35,762 nucleotides of DNA, taken from positions 1 through 35,762 of IMG/VR virus record IMGVR_UViG_3300010396_000075, one strand, 5' to 3'. Numbering within the stretch: position 1 is the stretch's first letter; the number at the start of each line of letters is the position of its first letter. Under the pieces are notes generated by a model, which was not told the DNA's origin, searched no databases, and was given only the letters and a program-made list of their open reading frames with translations. Positions 1-6,656 of this stretch are shown one piece after another. Position numbers and translations under genes: made by a program. This DNA is from a virus.

Positions 1-173
1 GGGAAAGCCCGGCCCGTTGCGAAGTTGGTATAGGATTTAACGACCAGATACACTTTAATGGCGCTGCCATCGAGCCTGGCCATGTCGCCATTCTCGATCA
101 TGTCTTTAAAGACATGGAACCATGAGGTTTCGGCTTGGAAAAGCTCGGCCTGCAGTTTTTCTTGTTTCGTCAT
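1..173 (-). CDS. Winged-helix replication/regulatory protein, N-terminal fragment
   Basis: The reading frame starts at ATG 173 on the minus strand and runs off the left edge; 57 codons are visible. The visible part (MTKQEKLQAELF at the start, then SWFHVFKDMI and a segment ending TGRAFP) resembles the N-terminus of helix-turn-helix proteins of plasmids and prophages, which carry a winged-helix domain just after a TG-x-FP motif. That family is linked to replication initiation or transcription control, but the DNA-binding part itself lies outside the window, so the function is inference. The start codon overlaps the stop of the upstream gene (ATGA at 170-173), so the two are probably translationally coupled in a leftward operon with the repressor. 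Confidence 0.6.
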   Translation of the reverse strand, partial: MTKQEKLQAELFQAETSWFHVFKDMIENGDMARLDGSAIKVYLVVKSYTNFATGRAF

Positions 174-490
174 TCTTCTTGTTCTATCTGATCCATCACG
201 CGCCTCTCTAAGCGCTTTATGGGAAGCACGGCTGACTCCGGCTCTTCCAGGTAAGAGCCCTCCAAACCGAGCATATAACTGTTGCCGTAATCTGCGAACC
301 CTCCCAGGCCTTTAAGAACGCCGCTTTTTGCTTCGCTTGCCAGTTTCTCTGTCAATTCTATTAAATAACCCCGGAGAATCCGGTTTTCTTTTGGCTTTGG
401 GGTAACTACTATTTTAAAGGGGTTATCAGGGCGGGGTTTCTTGGCATCATTGATAACAGCATCAGGAGGTCCCTGTCTGCTTCGTCGCAT
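170..490 (-). CDS. Hypothetical protein in repressor operon
   Basis: This is a 106-residue protein starting MRRSRQGPPDA, basic in the N-terminal half and ending in an acidic tail (RVMDQIEQEE). I recognise no family, membrane segment or catalytic motif. It overlaps the end of the repressor gene by 29 nt and shares ATGA with the gene downstream, so the three leftward genes form one tightly packed unit. An AAAGGA sequence lies about 11 nt upstream of the ATG. A role in lysogeny or in controlling the downstream replication-type protein is only suggested by position. Confidence 0.6.
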   Translation of the reverse strand: MRRSRQGPPDAVINDAKKPRPDNPFKIVVTPKPKENRILRGYLIELTEKLASEAKSGVLKGLGGFADYGNSYMLGLEGSYLEEPESAVLPIKRLERRVMDQIEQEE

Positions 491-962
491 TGTCGGAAAT
501 ATCCTTTATGCGGCTTTTTTTGGCGGGTGACTGATAGCGCTCTTTGCCAGCCCGAAGTGAATTTTTTGTGACATTTTTCGTATTAACTATCTCTAAACTG
601 CTTATTTCACGCTTATCTGCAAGCATTGCCGACAGTTTATACATGATTAAGCGAGCTTCGCTACTCATTTTTTTAATGTTCGATACGTGCTTATATTCTT
701 CCAAAGGAAGAATATCTTTCAATTCTTTTGGGCTCTCTTTGAACACCATTCCGTCTATCGGAACATCCCCGCGCAACTGGCTTTCGGTCACATTATAAAG
801 TTTTGCCCATTTTTGAATCGTGCTGCTTCTCGGCTCATTATGGCCGCCGCTGATAAATCGCCATGTGGTAGTGCGCGGCACTCCTATCTTACGCTGCACA
901 TCATAAGGCGTATCACCCGCCTTATCCATAAGCAACTTTAATATTGTCCTTGTTCGCTCCAT
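462..962 (-). CDS. HTH (XRE/C1-type) phage repressor
   Basis: The protein has 166 residues from ATG 962. Residues 1-60 form a helix-turn-helix domain: the DVQRKIGVPRTTTWRFISG segment has the spacing of a recognition helix after a turn, followed by STIQKWAKLYNVTESQLRG, typical of C1/XRE repressors. No S24 peptidase (Ser/Lys LexA-like) domain is visible in the C-terminal half, so classical RecA-driven self-cleavage is not expected. A GTG at 989 would add nine residues, but it lies inside the probable promoter. With ATG 962 the message would be nearly leaderless, as for lambda cI from PRM. It is divergent from the Cro-like gene, which fits the lysogeny repressor. Confidence 0.8.
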   Translation of the reverse strand: MERTRTILKLLMDKAGDTPYDVQRKIGVPRTTTWRFISGGHNEPRSSTIQKWAKLYNVTESQLRGDVPIDGMVFKESPKELKDILPLEEYKHVSNIKKMSSEARLIMYKLSAMLADKREISSLEIVNTKNVTKNSLRAGKERYQSPAKKSRIKDISDNATKQTGTS

Positions 963-968
963 GATCAG

Positions 969-997
969 AGTGTTACGTACGCGCAACACAAAGTCAA
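969..997 (-). promoter_or_regulatory. Putative leftward repressor promoter
   Basis: On the minus strand a TTGACT box (997-992) is followed after 17 nt by AACACT (974-969). The -35 is good and the -10 is weak, as expected for a promoter that needs activation by its own product. The -35 lies inside the operator half-site at 993-1000. Confidence 0.4.
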
Positions 998-1036
998 CCC
1001 CCCATTAGGACTATTTTGACCCATTTTTGGGTTGAC
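993..1036. promoter_or_regulatory. Immunity-region operators (repeated half-sites)
   Basis: Between the divergent repressor and Cro-like genes there are three related half-sites: GTCAACCC (993-1000), TTGACCCA (1016-1023) and GGGTTGAC (1029-1036). The first and third are perfect inverted copies; the second and third form a near-perfect palindrome centred at about 1026. The outer sites contain the -35 boxes of the leftward and rightward promoters, so binding would block both. This is seen in the sequence; which protein binds is inference. Confidence 0.6.
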
Positions 1037-1061
1037 AGATGGTTGCGCGTTCGCACATAAT
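1032..1061 (+). promoter_or_regulatory. Early rightward promoter (PR-like)
   Basis: A perfect -35 (TTGACA, 1032-1037) is separated by 18 nt from CATAAT (1056-1061, five of six matches). The predicted start of transcription is near 1068, which is the base before the ATG of the Cro-like gene, so the transcript would be leaderless. The -35 overlaps an operator half-site. Confidence 0.75.
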
Positions 1062-1068
1062 CTCACTC

Positions 1069-1275
1069 ATGATAATCCAATACAGACCAGCACAACAATA
1101 TTTGACCGATTTACGAACCATTGCCGGGCTTTCGGATGCCGCAATAGCCGGAAAGGTTGGGATTTGTCGAACCACCATTTTTAGGCTCCGCATCGGCAGG
1201 CACAAAAAAACCTCTGATGAGATCGGAACAAAGATAGCGAATCTTCATGCTGCGGTTCTTAGGGGAAAATCGTGA
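1069..1275 (+). CDS. Cro-like HTH regulator
   Basis: The protein has 68 residues. The segment LRTIAGLSDAAIAGKVG followed by ICRTTIFRLRIGRH has the pattern of a helix-turn-helix (DAAIAGKVGICRTTIFRLR as helix-turn-recognition helix). Size, position and orientation match Cro: first gene of the rightward early operon, divergent from the repressor. An in-frame ATG at 1039 lies inside the promoter spacer, so ATG 1069 is preferred; it would be at or next to the 5' end of the message. The stop overlaps the GTG of the methylase. Confidence 0.75.
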   Translation: MIIQYRPAQQYLTDLRTIAGLSDAAIAGKVGICRTTIFRLRIGRHKKTSDEIGTKIANLHAAVLRGKS

Positions 1276-2117
1276 AAGCTCCTACCCCAGCGCTACGCTA
1301 CCACGGCGCCAAGTTTCGCCTAGCACCCTGGATCATGAGCTTCTTCCCTCAGCATCAAACATACACCGAGGCGTTCGGCGGTGCGGCCGGCGTACTGATT
1401 CAAAAAGAACGATCTTATGCTGAGGTCTACAACGATCTCGATGGCGACATAGTTAATTTCTTTCGGGTGTTGCAAAACTCCAGCTCGAGGGAAGAATTAA
1501 TTAAGCAAGTGATCCTTACCCCGTATGCCAGGGAGGAATTTGAGCTTGCCTACGAAGAAACAGATGATCCGATTGAACGCGCAAGGCGGTTGGCGATAAG
1601 GGCTCAATGTGGTTTCGGAAGCGCTGGTGCGACAAAGGGCATAACCGGTTTCAGGATTGACACCAAGCGGGAATACAGCACGGCCCAGCATTTGTGGGCG
1701 CAATATCCTGACGCGATTGCGGCAGCAGGAATGCGTTTCTCCGGCGTTTTGATAGAAAACCGCCCAGCAATTGAAGTTCTACGCCAGCACGATAGCCCCG
1801 AAACCCTCCATTTTGTAGATCCTCCGTACGTCCTATCCACCCGCGCAATCGGGGGGAATCGTTTTTATCAACATGAAATGGATGATCAGGCGCATATGGA
1901 ATTGCTGGATACCCTACTCGAGCTGGAAGGTTTCGTGGTTCTTTCCGGTTATCCGAATCCAATTTACGAATCGAAGTTAACGGAATGGGACCGTTACGAG
2001 ACTTCTGCGCGAATTTCGGCTGCGCGTGGCACGGCAAACAGGATAGAAGTCGCATGGATAAATCCTAAATGCGCAGAGGCGCTTCGACGTACTGGTCAAC
2101 AGAGGATGTTCGCATGA
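1272..2117 (+). CDS. DNA adenine N6-methyltransferase (D12/Dam class)
   Basis: This 281-residue enzyme should transfer a methyl group from S-adenosylmethionine to adenine N6 in a short target. It shows the D12-class order: LRYHGAK near the N-terminus (8-14), the FGGAAG SAM-binding motif (35-40), EVYNDLDGDIVNFF (51-64) and the catalytic DPPY (183-186). The start is GTG 1272, which overlaps the Cro-like stop and has AGGGG just upstream. No partner restriction gene is adjacent, so it looks like an orphan phage methylase, which could protect phage DNA from host restriction or mark replication. The target sequence cannot be read from the protein. Confidence 0.9.
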   Translation: MKAPTPALRYHGAKFRLAPWIMSFFPQHQTYTEAFGGAAGVLIQKERSYAEVYNDLDGDIVNFFRVLQNSSSREELIKQVILTPYAREEFELAYEETDDPIERARRLAIRAQCGFGSAGATKGITGFRIDTKREYSTAQHLWAQYPDAIAAAGMRFSGVLIENRPAIEVLRQHDSPETLHFVDPPYVLSTRAIGGNRFYQHEMDDQAHMELLDTLLELEGFVVLSGYPNPIYESKLTEWDRYETSARISAARGTANRIEVAWINPKCAEALRRTGQQRMFA

Positions 2118-2923
2118 GCGACTCAACCTTTTTTTCATGGCGAAAGGCTATCTTAAAGTCCGCTTTACCTCCGACGACCCGCCATGTCCTGCTTACTATT
2201 GGCTGTCACATGAATGATGCGGGGGAGAGTTGTTTTCCTTCAATAAAACTTCTGTGTGAGGAAACTGGACTTAGCAATAGGGCGGTAATTACTCATATCC
2301 ACAATGCGACTGAGCTTGGATGGATAACGGTAGGAAGGCATGGATTTGCCGGCCAAAAATGGGCTGCTCATGAGTACCGTCCAGCATGGCCGCACAATCT
2401 CAGAAACGCGGCTGATTCACTGGAAAAGGCAGTGAACGAGGTTCACGACCTTTCTAAAAAGGCGGTGAACGTCATTCCAAAGGCGGTGAACGTCATTCCA
2501 AAGGCGGTGAAGGAGGTTCACTCTAGTACTCCAGAGAGTACTCCAGAGAGTACTTCATTAAATACTATTACCCCGCCCAAAAAATCCTCATCCGAAAATC
2601 TCCTTTCGGACATAGATCCACAGATTGCATCGGATTACCTTGCAATCCGAAAAGCAAAGAACCTTCCTCTTACCAAAACAGCTTTAAACGCAATTCAACG
2701 CGAAGCGGCAAAGCTGGACTATTCCCTAGAGCAAGCGTTGACTATTTGTTGTGAACACAGCTGGGGGGGATTCCAAGCCGCATGGGTTTTAAAGGAACAA
2801 CTATCTGGAAAGTCGCCAAATTCTTTACAACAAGAAAACAAGGAATCAACCATGCGGGCAAAAGCCCGCTTATTTGGCTCACCTACCGAAAAGGATGTGA
2901 CAAATGAAACAACCAGACTTTGA
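2114..2923 (+). CDS. Phage replication protein O-like, HTH domain
   Basis: The protein has 269 residues from ATG 2114, which overlaps the methylase stop (ATGA) and has AGAGGATG upstream. Residues about 1-90 look like the winged helix-turn-helix of replication proteins (FPSIKLLCEETGLSNRAVITHI, then ELGWITVGRHG). A low-complexity linker encoded by tandem DNA repeats (KAVNVIP twice, then STPE repeats) separates it from a C-terminal segment, SLEQALTICCEHSWGGFQAAW, typical of phage primosomal/O-like proteins where it meets the helicase loader. As in lambda O, the origin may lie inside the gene (2426-2580). The next gene overlaps by 20 nt. Confidence 0.75.
   Translation: MSDSTFFSWRKAILKSALPPTTRHVLLTIGCHMNDAGESCFPSIKLLCEETGLSNRAVITHIHNATELGWITVGRHGFAGQKWAAHEYRPAWPHNLRNAADSLEKAVNEVHDLSKKAVNVIPKAVNVIPKAVKEVHSSTPESTPESTSLNTITPPKKSSSENLLSDIDPQIASDYLAIRKAKNLPLTKTALNAIQREAAKLDYSLEQALTICCEHSWGGFQAAWVLKEQLSGKSPNSLQQENKESTMRAKARLFGSPTEKDVTNETTRL
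2426..2580 (+). repeat. Iteron-like direct repeats and AT-rich tract, candidate replication origin
   Basis: Inside the O-like gene four copies of AAGGCRGTGAA start at 2426, 2459, 2480 and 2501; the last three are spaced exactly 21 bp, two helical turns. The flanking copies contain a GTGAAC-GAG-GTTCAC palindrome (2432-2446) and a related half (2512-2522). Then AGTACT occurs three times at 12-bp spacing (2525, 2537, 2549), followed by an AT-rich stretch (about 2554-2572). Iterons next to an AT-rich tract within the initiator gene is the lambda-type origin layout. That it acts as an origin is inference. Confidence 0.6.
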
Positions 2924-3551
2924 ACCCTTCTGTGAAATGCTGGATTTGATTGCCGAACAGCATAGCAAGGTCCTATCTCCCGGCCTGAAAGCTCTCTACT
3001 GGCAAGGTCTAGCCAAGTTCGATTTTATTGCCGTGCAACAAGCCGCAATGCGGCATCTACAAAATCCCGATACTGGCAAATTCATGCCGAAGATCGCGGA
3101 TTTCGTGCAGATGATCGACGGCACGACTCAGGATAGTGCGCTCATGGCTTGGGCAAAAGTTGATAAAGCTGTGCGCTCCATAGGCCCGTATCAAGACGTT
3201 GTTTTCGATGATGCAATTATCCATCGCGTGATTCAGGACATGGGCGGGTGGATCGCCCTCGGCATGAAAGGAGATGCCGAATGGCCCTTTATCGCAAGGG
3301 AATTCGAGAATCGCTACCGGGCATTCAAATCGCGGGGGGAGATACCCGATTACCCACACAAGCTGATAGGAATCGCCACGGCATACAACGAACAGCACGG
3401 CCTCAAGATAGATCACCCAATGCTTGTTGGTAACGCAACTCTGGCACAAAAAGTGTTGTCTGGTGGATCTGACAAGCCAGCCATTGGATTCAAAAAGCTG
3501 GATCTTGAATCAATTCAAACTGAGCCGAAGCAGTTGAGGGCCGTGGGATGA
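2904..3551 (+). CDS. DUF6475-like replication partner
   Basis: The protein has 215 residues and overlaps the O-like gene by 20 nt, with AAGGA placed 8 nt before the ATG. It carries conserved phage features: LYWQGLAKFDF, the FMPKIADFVQMIDG segment, VVFDDAIIHRVIQDMGGW and EWPFIAREFENRYRA. These match my recollection of the DUF6475 family, found beside HTH replication proteins in phages of Proteobacteria. By position it could be the functional counterpart of lambda P (helicase loader), but no AAA+ P-loop is visible, so this remains inference. Confidence 0.65.
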   Translation: MKQPDFEPFCEMLDLIAEQHSKVLSPGLKALYWQGLAKFDFIAVQQAAMRHLQNPDTGKFMPKIADFVQMIDGTTQDSALMAWAKVDKAVRSIGPYQDVVFDDAIIHRVIQDMGGWIALGMKGDAEWPFIAREFENRYRAFKSRGEIPDYPHKLIGIATAYNEQHGLKIDHPMLVGNATLAQKVLSGGSDKPAIGFKKLDLESIQTEPKQLRAVG

Positions 3552-4048
3552 TCCGCATTCTAGGCACCGCTGGCGCGGTATTTTCCGACTGTGAGCGCTA
3601 TCGTTATCGGCTGTGGCGAGTATGGAATCCAGGAAAGCCGAAGGTTTGCTTTGTAATGCTCAATCCTTCTACTGCTACCCACGAAATCCTCGACCCTACC
3701 GTTACCCGTTGCCAGAAACGCGCACAAGCACTTGGCTATGGCGGCATGGAGGTTGTCAATATCTTTGCGCTTCGGTCTACTGATCCGAAGGCGCTGTATG
3801 AGGTAACTGATCCTGTTGGACCGGAAAACTTACGGGAAATAGACGGCGCTGTGGGAAGGTGCGATATAGCAATTTGCGCATGGGGCTCCCATGGGAAGCT
3901 ATCTGATATGGGAAATTTTATCAGGTCAATATTAGGAAGAAGGCATCCAGACAAAGCCCATTATTTAAAACTCAACTCGGACGGAAGTCCAACTCATCCG
4001 CTTTATTTGCCGTACTCGCTGCAGCCTGTTTTGTGGGGGGAAGTGTGA
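3548..4048 (+). CDS. DUF1643 domain protein
   Basis: The protein has 166 residues. The pattern RYRLWRVWNPGKPKVCFVMLNPSTA, followed by DPTVTRC, VVNIFALRSTDP and ICAWGSHG, is characteristic of DUF1643, a family seen in phages and mobile elements whose biochemical role is not settled. It shares ATGA with the gene before it and a GTGA with the gene after it, so it is part of the coupled early operon next to nucleic-acid enzymes. Its function here is unknown. Confidence 0.85.
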   Translation: MIRILGTAGAVFSDCERYRYRLWRVWNPGKPKVCFVMLNPSTATHEILDPTVTRCQKRAQALGYGGMEVVNIFALRSTDPKALYEVTDPVGPENLREIDGAVGRCDIAICAWGSHGKLSDMGNFIRSILGRRHPDKAHYLKLNSDGSPTHPLYLPYSLQPVLWGEV

Positions 4049-4233
4049 ACAATTCCGAAGAATTCCGCCGCGCTTGCGAAGCCCGCGAAGTCATGAAATG
4101 GCCGCGTGAAAAACGCACAGCCCACTACGAAGCAATCAAGTTGATACGCGGGCAGGAAGCTACCACGGCCCTGATTGACGAAGTGAAGAAACAGTACCGG
4201 ATTCGTGAGAATGATATGGGAGCTACATTATGA
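4045..4233 (+). CDS. Small hypothetical early protein
   Basis: This is a 62-residue basic protein (NNSEEFRRACEAREVMKWPREKR near the N-terminus). The start chosen is GTG 4045, which overlaps the DUF1643 stop and sits 4 nt after a GGGGGGA sequence; an in-frame GTG at 4033 is possible but lacks a clear site. The RRACEAREV...RGQEATTALIDEVKKQY pattern recalls small phage proteins of the DUF7696 type, but this match is from memory and weak. It overlaps the next gene (ATGA). Confidence 0.55.
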   Translation: MNNSEEFRRACEAREVMKWPREKRTAHYEAIKLIRGQEATTALIDEVKKQYRIRENDMGATL

Positions 4234-5171
4234 AGATGTTACACGTCGTCAGCGTTTCCGGTGGAAAAGATAGTGCCGCAACGTTAGAGCTTGCAATATC
4301 GCACTGCCCACGAGAAAGCGTAATCCCTATATTTTGCGATACAGGCAATGAACATGAGGCCGTCTATGAATATCTGAATTATCTTGAAAGAATGTGTGCT
4401 ATTCGCATCATTCGATTAAAAGCAGATTTCACCGAACAAATCAGCCGTAAACGCATGTTCATAGCGCGGGATCAGCGTACTAGGCGTGATAGCTCTGGCC
4501 GGAAAGTTCGGTGGACAAACAAAGCTAAGCGCCGGGCATTGAGTGTATTGCATCCAAGTGGCAACCCCTTCCTCGATCTATGCATGTGGAAGGGCCGCTT
4601 CCCCAGCCGTAAGGCGCAATTCTGTACTGAAGAGCTCAAGCGAAACATGGCTGTGGAATTTCAGCTCGACCTTATCGACAAGGGCTTCAGCGTGTTGAGT
4701 TGGCAGGGCGTGCGTCGCGACGAATCGCATAACCGCCGTAACAGCAAGAAAATGGAACGTGTCGGGCCTGGTATGTGGATTTTTCGCCCCATCGTTGATT
4801 GGACGGCGCTCGATGTATTCGAATACTGCACGAAACGCGGACTGGATCACAACCCACTCTATAAACAAGGAATGAAGCGTGTCGGTTGCATGCCGTGTAT
4901 CAATGTCAACAAAGAAGAGCTCAAGCAGATAGCCGCCCGCTTTCCTGAGCACATCACTCGCATATCCGAGTGGGAAAAATTGGTTTCGGCGGCGAGTAAG
5001 CGCCAAGTTTCCACGTTTTTTTCAGCATACAAAGATCCCACGGTAGAAATAGGGGATGTGCACAAGCTCGTTGAATGGGCACAAACCTCAAGGGGAGGCC
5101 GTCAATATGACCTGCTCGGCGGGTTGTCTGATACCTCGGCTTGTTCCTCCGCTTATGGATTGTGTGAGTAA
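4230..5171 (+). CDS. PAPS-reductase-family (PP-loop) enzyme
   Basis: The protein has 313 residues. A PP-loop, VSGGKDS (9-15), binds the adenylate part of ATP or PAPS. Four cysteines (C118, C132, C220, C223; the last two as CMPC) are arranged as in the DndC/phage PAPS-reductase-like group, where equivalent residues can hold an iron-sulfur cluster. The C-terminus ends SSAYGLCE, a signature I recognise from phage members. The family activates sulfur or sulfate groups; in phages the substrate is not established. With no DndA/D/E genes near, phosphorothioation is not supported. It sits between coupled early genes (ATGA upstream, TAATG downstream). Confidence 0.85.
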   Translation: MKMLHVVSVSGGKDSAATLELAISHCPRESVIPIFCDTGNEHEAVYEYLNYLERMCAIRIIRLKADFTEQISRKRMFIARDQRTRRDSSGRKVRWTNKAKRRALSVLHPSGNPFLDLCMWKGRFPSRKAQFCTEELKRNMAVEFQLDLIDKGFSVLSWQGVRRDESHNRRNSKKMERVGPGMWIFRPIVDWTALDVFEYCTKRGLDHNPLYKQGMKRVGCMPCINVNKEELKQIAARFPEHITRISEWEKLVSAASKRQVSTFFSAYKDPTVEIGDVHKLVEWAQTSRGGRQYDLLGGLSDTSACSSAYGLCE

Positions 5172-5548
5172 TGATTCGCCAATCCCAAGAATTCAACATG
5201 CAGTGTGCCTTGTTTACTTGGAGCCGATACGAAAGACGGAAGTATCCCGCGCTGGATTTGCTCGAAGGCTCAATGAACGGGGTAAGGCTGACCAAAGCGC
5301 AAGCCGGTAAGGCGAAAGCAGCGGGCATGCTGCAGGGATCGCATGATGTAAAGCTTCCGGTTAAGCGGGGCGGGTACATTGGCTTGAGCATTGAACTCAA
5401 GCACGGAAAAAATAAGCCTACTACCGAACAACTCTGGTACGGCAACCGGCTCACAGAAGAAGGCTGGCACGTCTGTTACTTTTGGTCATGGACGGAAGCG
5501 GCGGACACGATAAAGGCGTACTTGGAGGGGAAGATAATTAAACCATGA
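5171..5548 (+). CDS. VRR-NUC domain nuclease
   Basis: The protein has 125 residues. The core KRGGYIGLSIELKHGKNKPTTEQLWY followed by GWHVCYFWSWTEA fits the VRR-NUC nuclease fold: Gly-Gly before the strand, E-x-K as the metal-binding pair, then Gln on the following helix and a C-terminal strand. Such stand-alone domains are common in phage replication/recombination modules and may cut branched or structured DNA. Its ATG overlaps the TAA of the preceding gene, and its stop overlaps the next ATG. Confidence 0.85.
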   Translation: MIRQSQEFNMQCALFTWSRYERRKYPALDLLEGSMNGVRLTKAQAGKAKAAGMLQGSHDVKLPVKRGGYIGLSIELKHGKNKPTTEQLWYGNRLTEEGWHVCYFWSWTEAADTIKAYLEGKIIKP

Positions 5549-5958
5549 CAGCCATTGCAGGAACAAAGCGCACCGCCAAACAATTAGTTGACGGTACGAT
5601 TGCCGTTACCGTACACATAGAACCAAGGGACGCGGCGGAGTTTTGGAGGATGTTTCCATCTGTAGACACGCCATGCGCCATTGCTCCACTCGTCAACGAC
5701 TTTGAGCGCTTGCCACAGCCCAACAAACCCAAGGGCGGCCCACTCTGCACACTCGCGGCCAGGTGGTGCAAGGAGCCGATGTTCCAACAATGGATAGGCG
5801 TCGAAACCGAGCAGGGGGCGGCAGACTCCATACGAACAATTTGTGAAATCAAATCCAGATCAGAACTTGACCACAATCCAATGGCAGCAATCAATTTCAA
5901 CGAGCATTTCCGCACCCCATACATGGAATTCCTAAAAACACAACTCGAAAGGGAATGA
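5545..5958 (+). CDS. Conserved phage early protein, unknown function
   Basis: The protein has 137 residues. It contains a central KPKGGPLCTLAARWCKEPMFQ segment and SRSELDHNP followed by HFRTPYMEF, a pattern I recall from uncharacterised phage proteins found late in early operons. I see no membrane segment or catalytic signature. It overlaps the nuclease gene before it and the putative regulator after it (ATGA on both sides), which ties it to that transcription unit. Confidence 0.6.
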   Translation: MTAIAGTKRTAKQLVDGTIAVTVHIEPRDAAEFWRMFPSVDTPCAIAPLVNDFERLPQPNKPKGGPLCTLAARWCKEPMFQQWIGVETEQGAADSIRTICEIKSRSELDHNPMAAINFNEHFRTPYMEFLKTQLERE

Positions 5959-6503
5959 TGTTCAACAATGCCGGGCACGCCCTTGAATGGGCATATAACA
6001 CCTCTGCTAAACCAATCGTAAAAATGTCCGGGATAAACCATATGCGGCAGTCACCAACAAAAGGGGCGCCAAACGATCTATTAATAAACTTCAGCGTCCA
6101 CGACCGGCACGCGCAAGCGGCTTTGATTATCGGATTGATAGATGGGCTACACGATCAAGCCGAGCGGGAATTCATAAAAGCACGGTTCGGCAGGGTAATA
6201 AGCGACGAGGCTATCTCCGCGTTAGTCTGTCAGGGTTGTGGCGCGGTGGGTTTTGGCCTGGCTGGCAGTAAATCAAAAGAAATTGTCTACAGGGTAATGC
6301 ATGGTTACTTTACCGGGCGGGAGCTACCATATCGGGCAGTGCGGCAGCTACTGAACTGTCGGCATGATTACGCTCTGATGGTTAAGCGGTGTCTCTATGA
6401 TTTGCTGGATCACTACCACGACCGCGCTATGGCGGACATGGCAGAGATTTTCGAGCGGCAGGGGTTGATACGGTCAACCAATTCCTGTGCCAGCCATTTT
6501 TAG
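5955..6503 (+). CDS. Putative late regulator (Q-like antiterminator position)
   Basis: The protein has 182 residues and is the last gene of the rightward early operon. It is helix-rich, with a C-Q-G-C pair (about residue 92-95), a central YRVMHGYFTGRELPYRAVRQLL segment that resembles a helix-turn-helix, and a C-terminal FERQGLIRS. Analogous proteins in phages of Proteobacteria are annotated as antitermination or late-control proteins. The position, just before the late region that starts with a promoter-terminator pair near 9100-9192, supports this; the sequence alone does not prove it. It converges with the leftward gene at 6474, overlapping its end by 30 nt. Confidence 0.5.
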   Translation: MMFNNAGHALEWAYNTSAKPIVKMSGINHMRQSPTKGAPNDLLINFSVHDRHAQAALIIGLIDGLHDQAEREFIKARFGRVISDEAISALVCQGCGAVGFGLAGSKSKEIVYRVMHGYFTGRELPYRAVRQLLNCRHDYALMVKRCLYDLLDHYHDRAMADMAEIFERQGLIRSTNSCASHF

Positions 6504-6656
6504 AGCCCTCCGAATCCCCTCGCTTGCTTTGCCGTTGCCCAAATCCTTTGCTCTCTGCCAACTTTCCTCATCGATGTAAATATCCCGGCGCTTGCCGCCT
6601 TTCCCATCCCCTACGGATGGGGGGCGACCCTCTGGATTCCTGATTCGTTTATCCAT
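6474..6656 (-). CDS. Small ribbon-helix-helix-like DNA-binding protein
   Basis: This protein has 60 residues from ATG 6656 (an in-frame ATG at 6668 would add four). After a basic N-terminus (RIRNPEGRPPS) it reads RRDIYIDEESWQRAKDLG followed by KASEGIRRALKMAG: a beta strand and two helices as in CopG/MetJ-type regulators. Small RHH-like proteins with the SEGIRRAL ending occur in many prophages. It overlaps the end of the upstream gene by 8 nt and the convergent early operon end by 30 nt, so its message could be antisense to the putative late regulator. Confidence 0.65.
   Translation of the reverse strand: MDKRIRNPEGRPPSVGDGKGGKRRDIYIDEESWQRAKDLGNGKASEGIRRALKMAGTGIG

Noticed and set aside
1039-1068. 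Longer Cro-like protein starting at ATG 1039
   Set aside because: This start is within the -35/-10 spacer of the rightward promoter, so the codons would not be transcribed.
2459-2521. Short direct repeats that could suggest a CRISPR array
   Set aside because: Units are contiguous, only 21 bp long, in frame within a gene and have no unique spacers; they fit iterons instead.
4230-5171. DNA phosphorothioation (Dnd) system
   Set aside because: Only a DndC-like PP-loop protein is present; no cysteine desulfurase, DndD or DndE is near, and the C-terminus is that of phage PAPS-reductase-like proteins.
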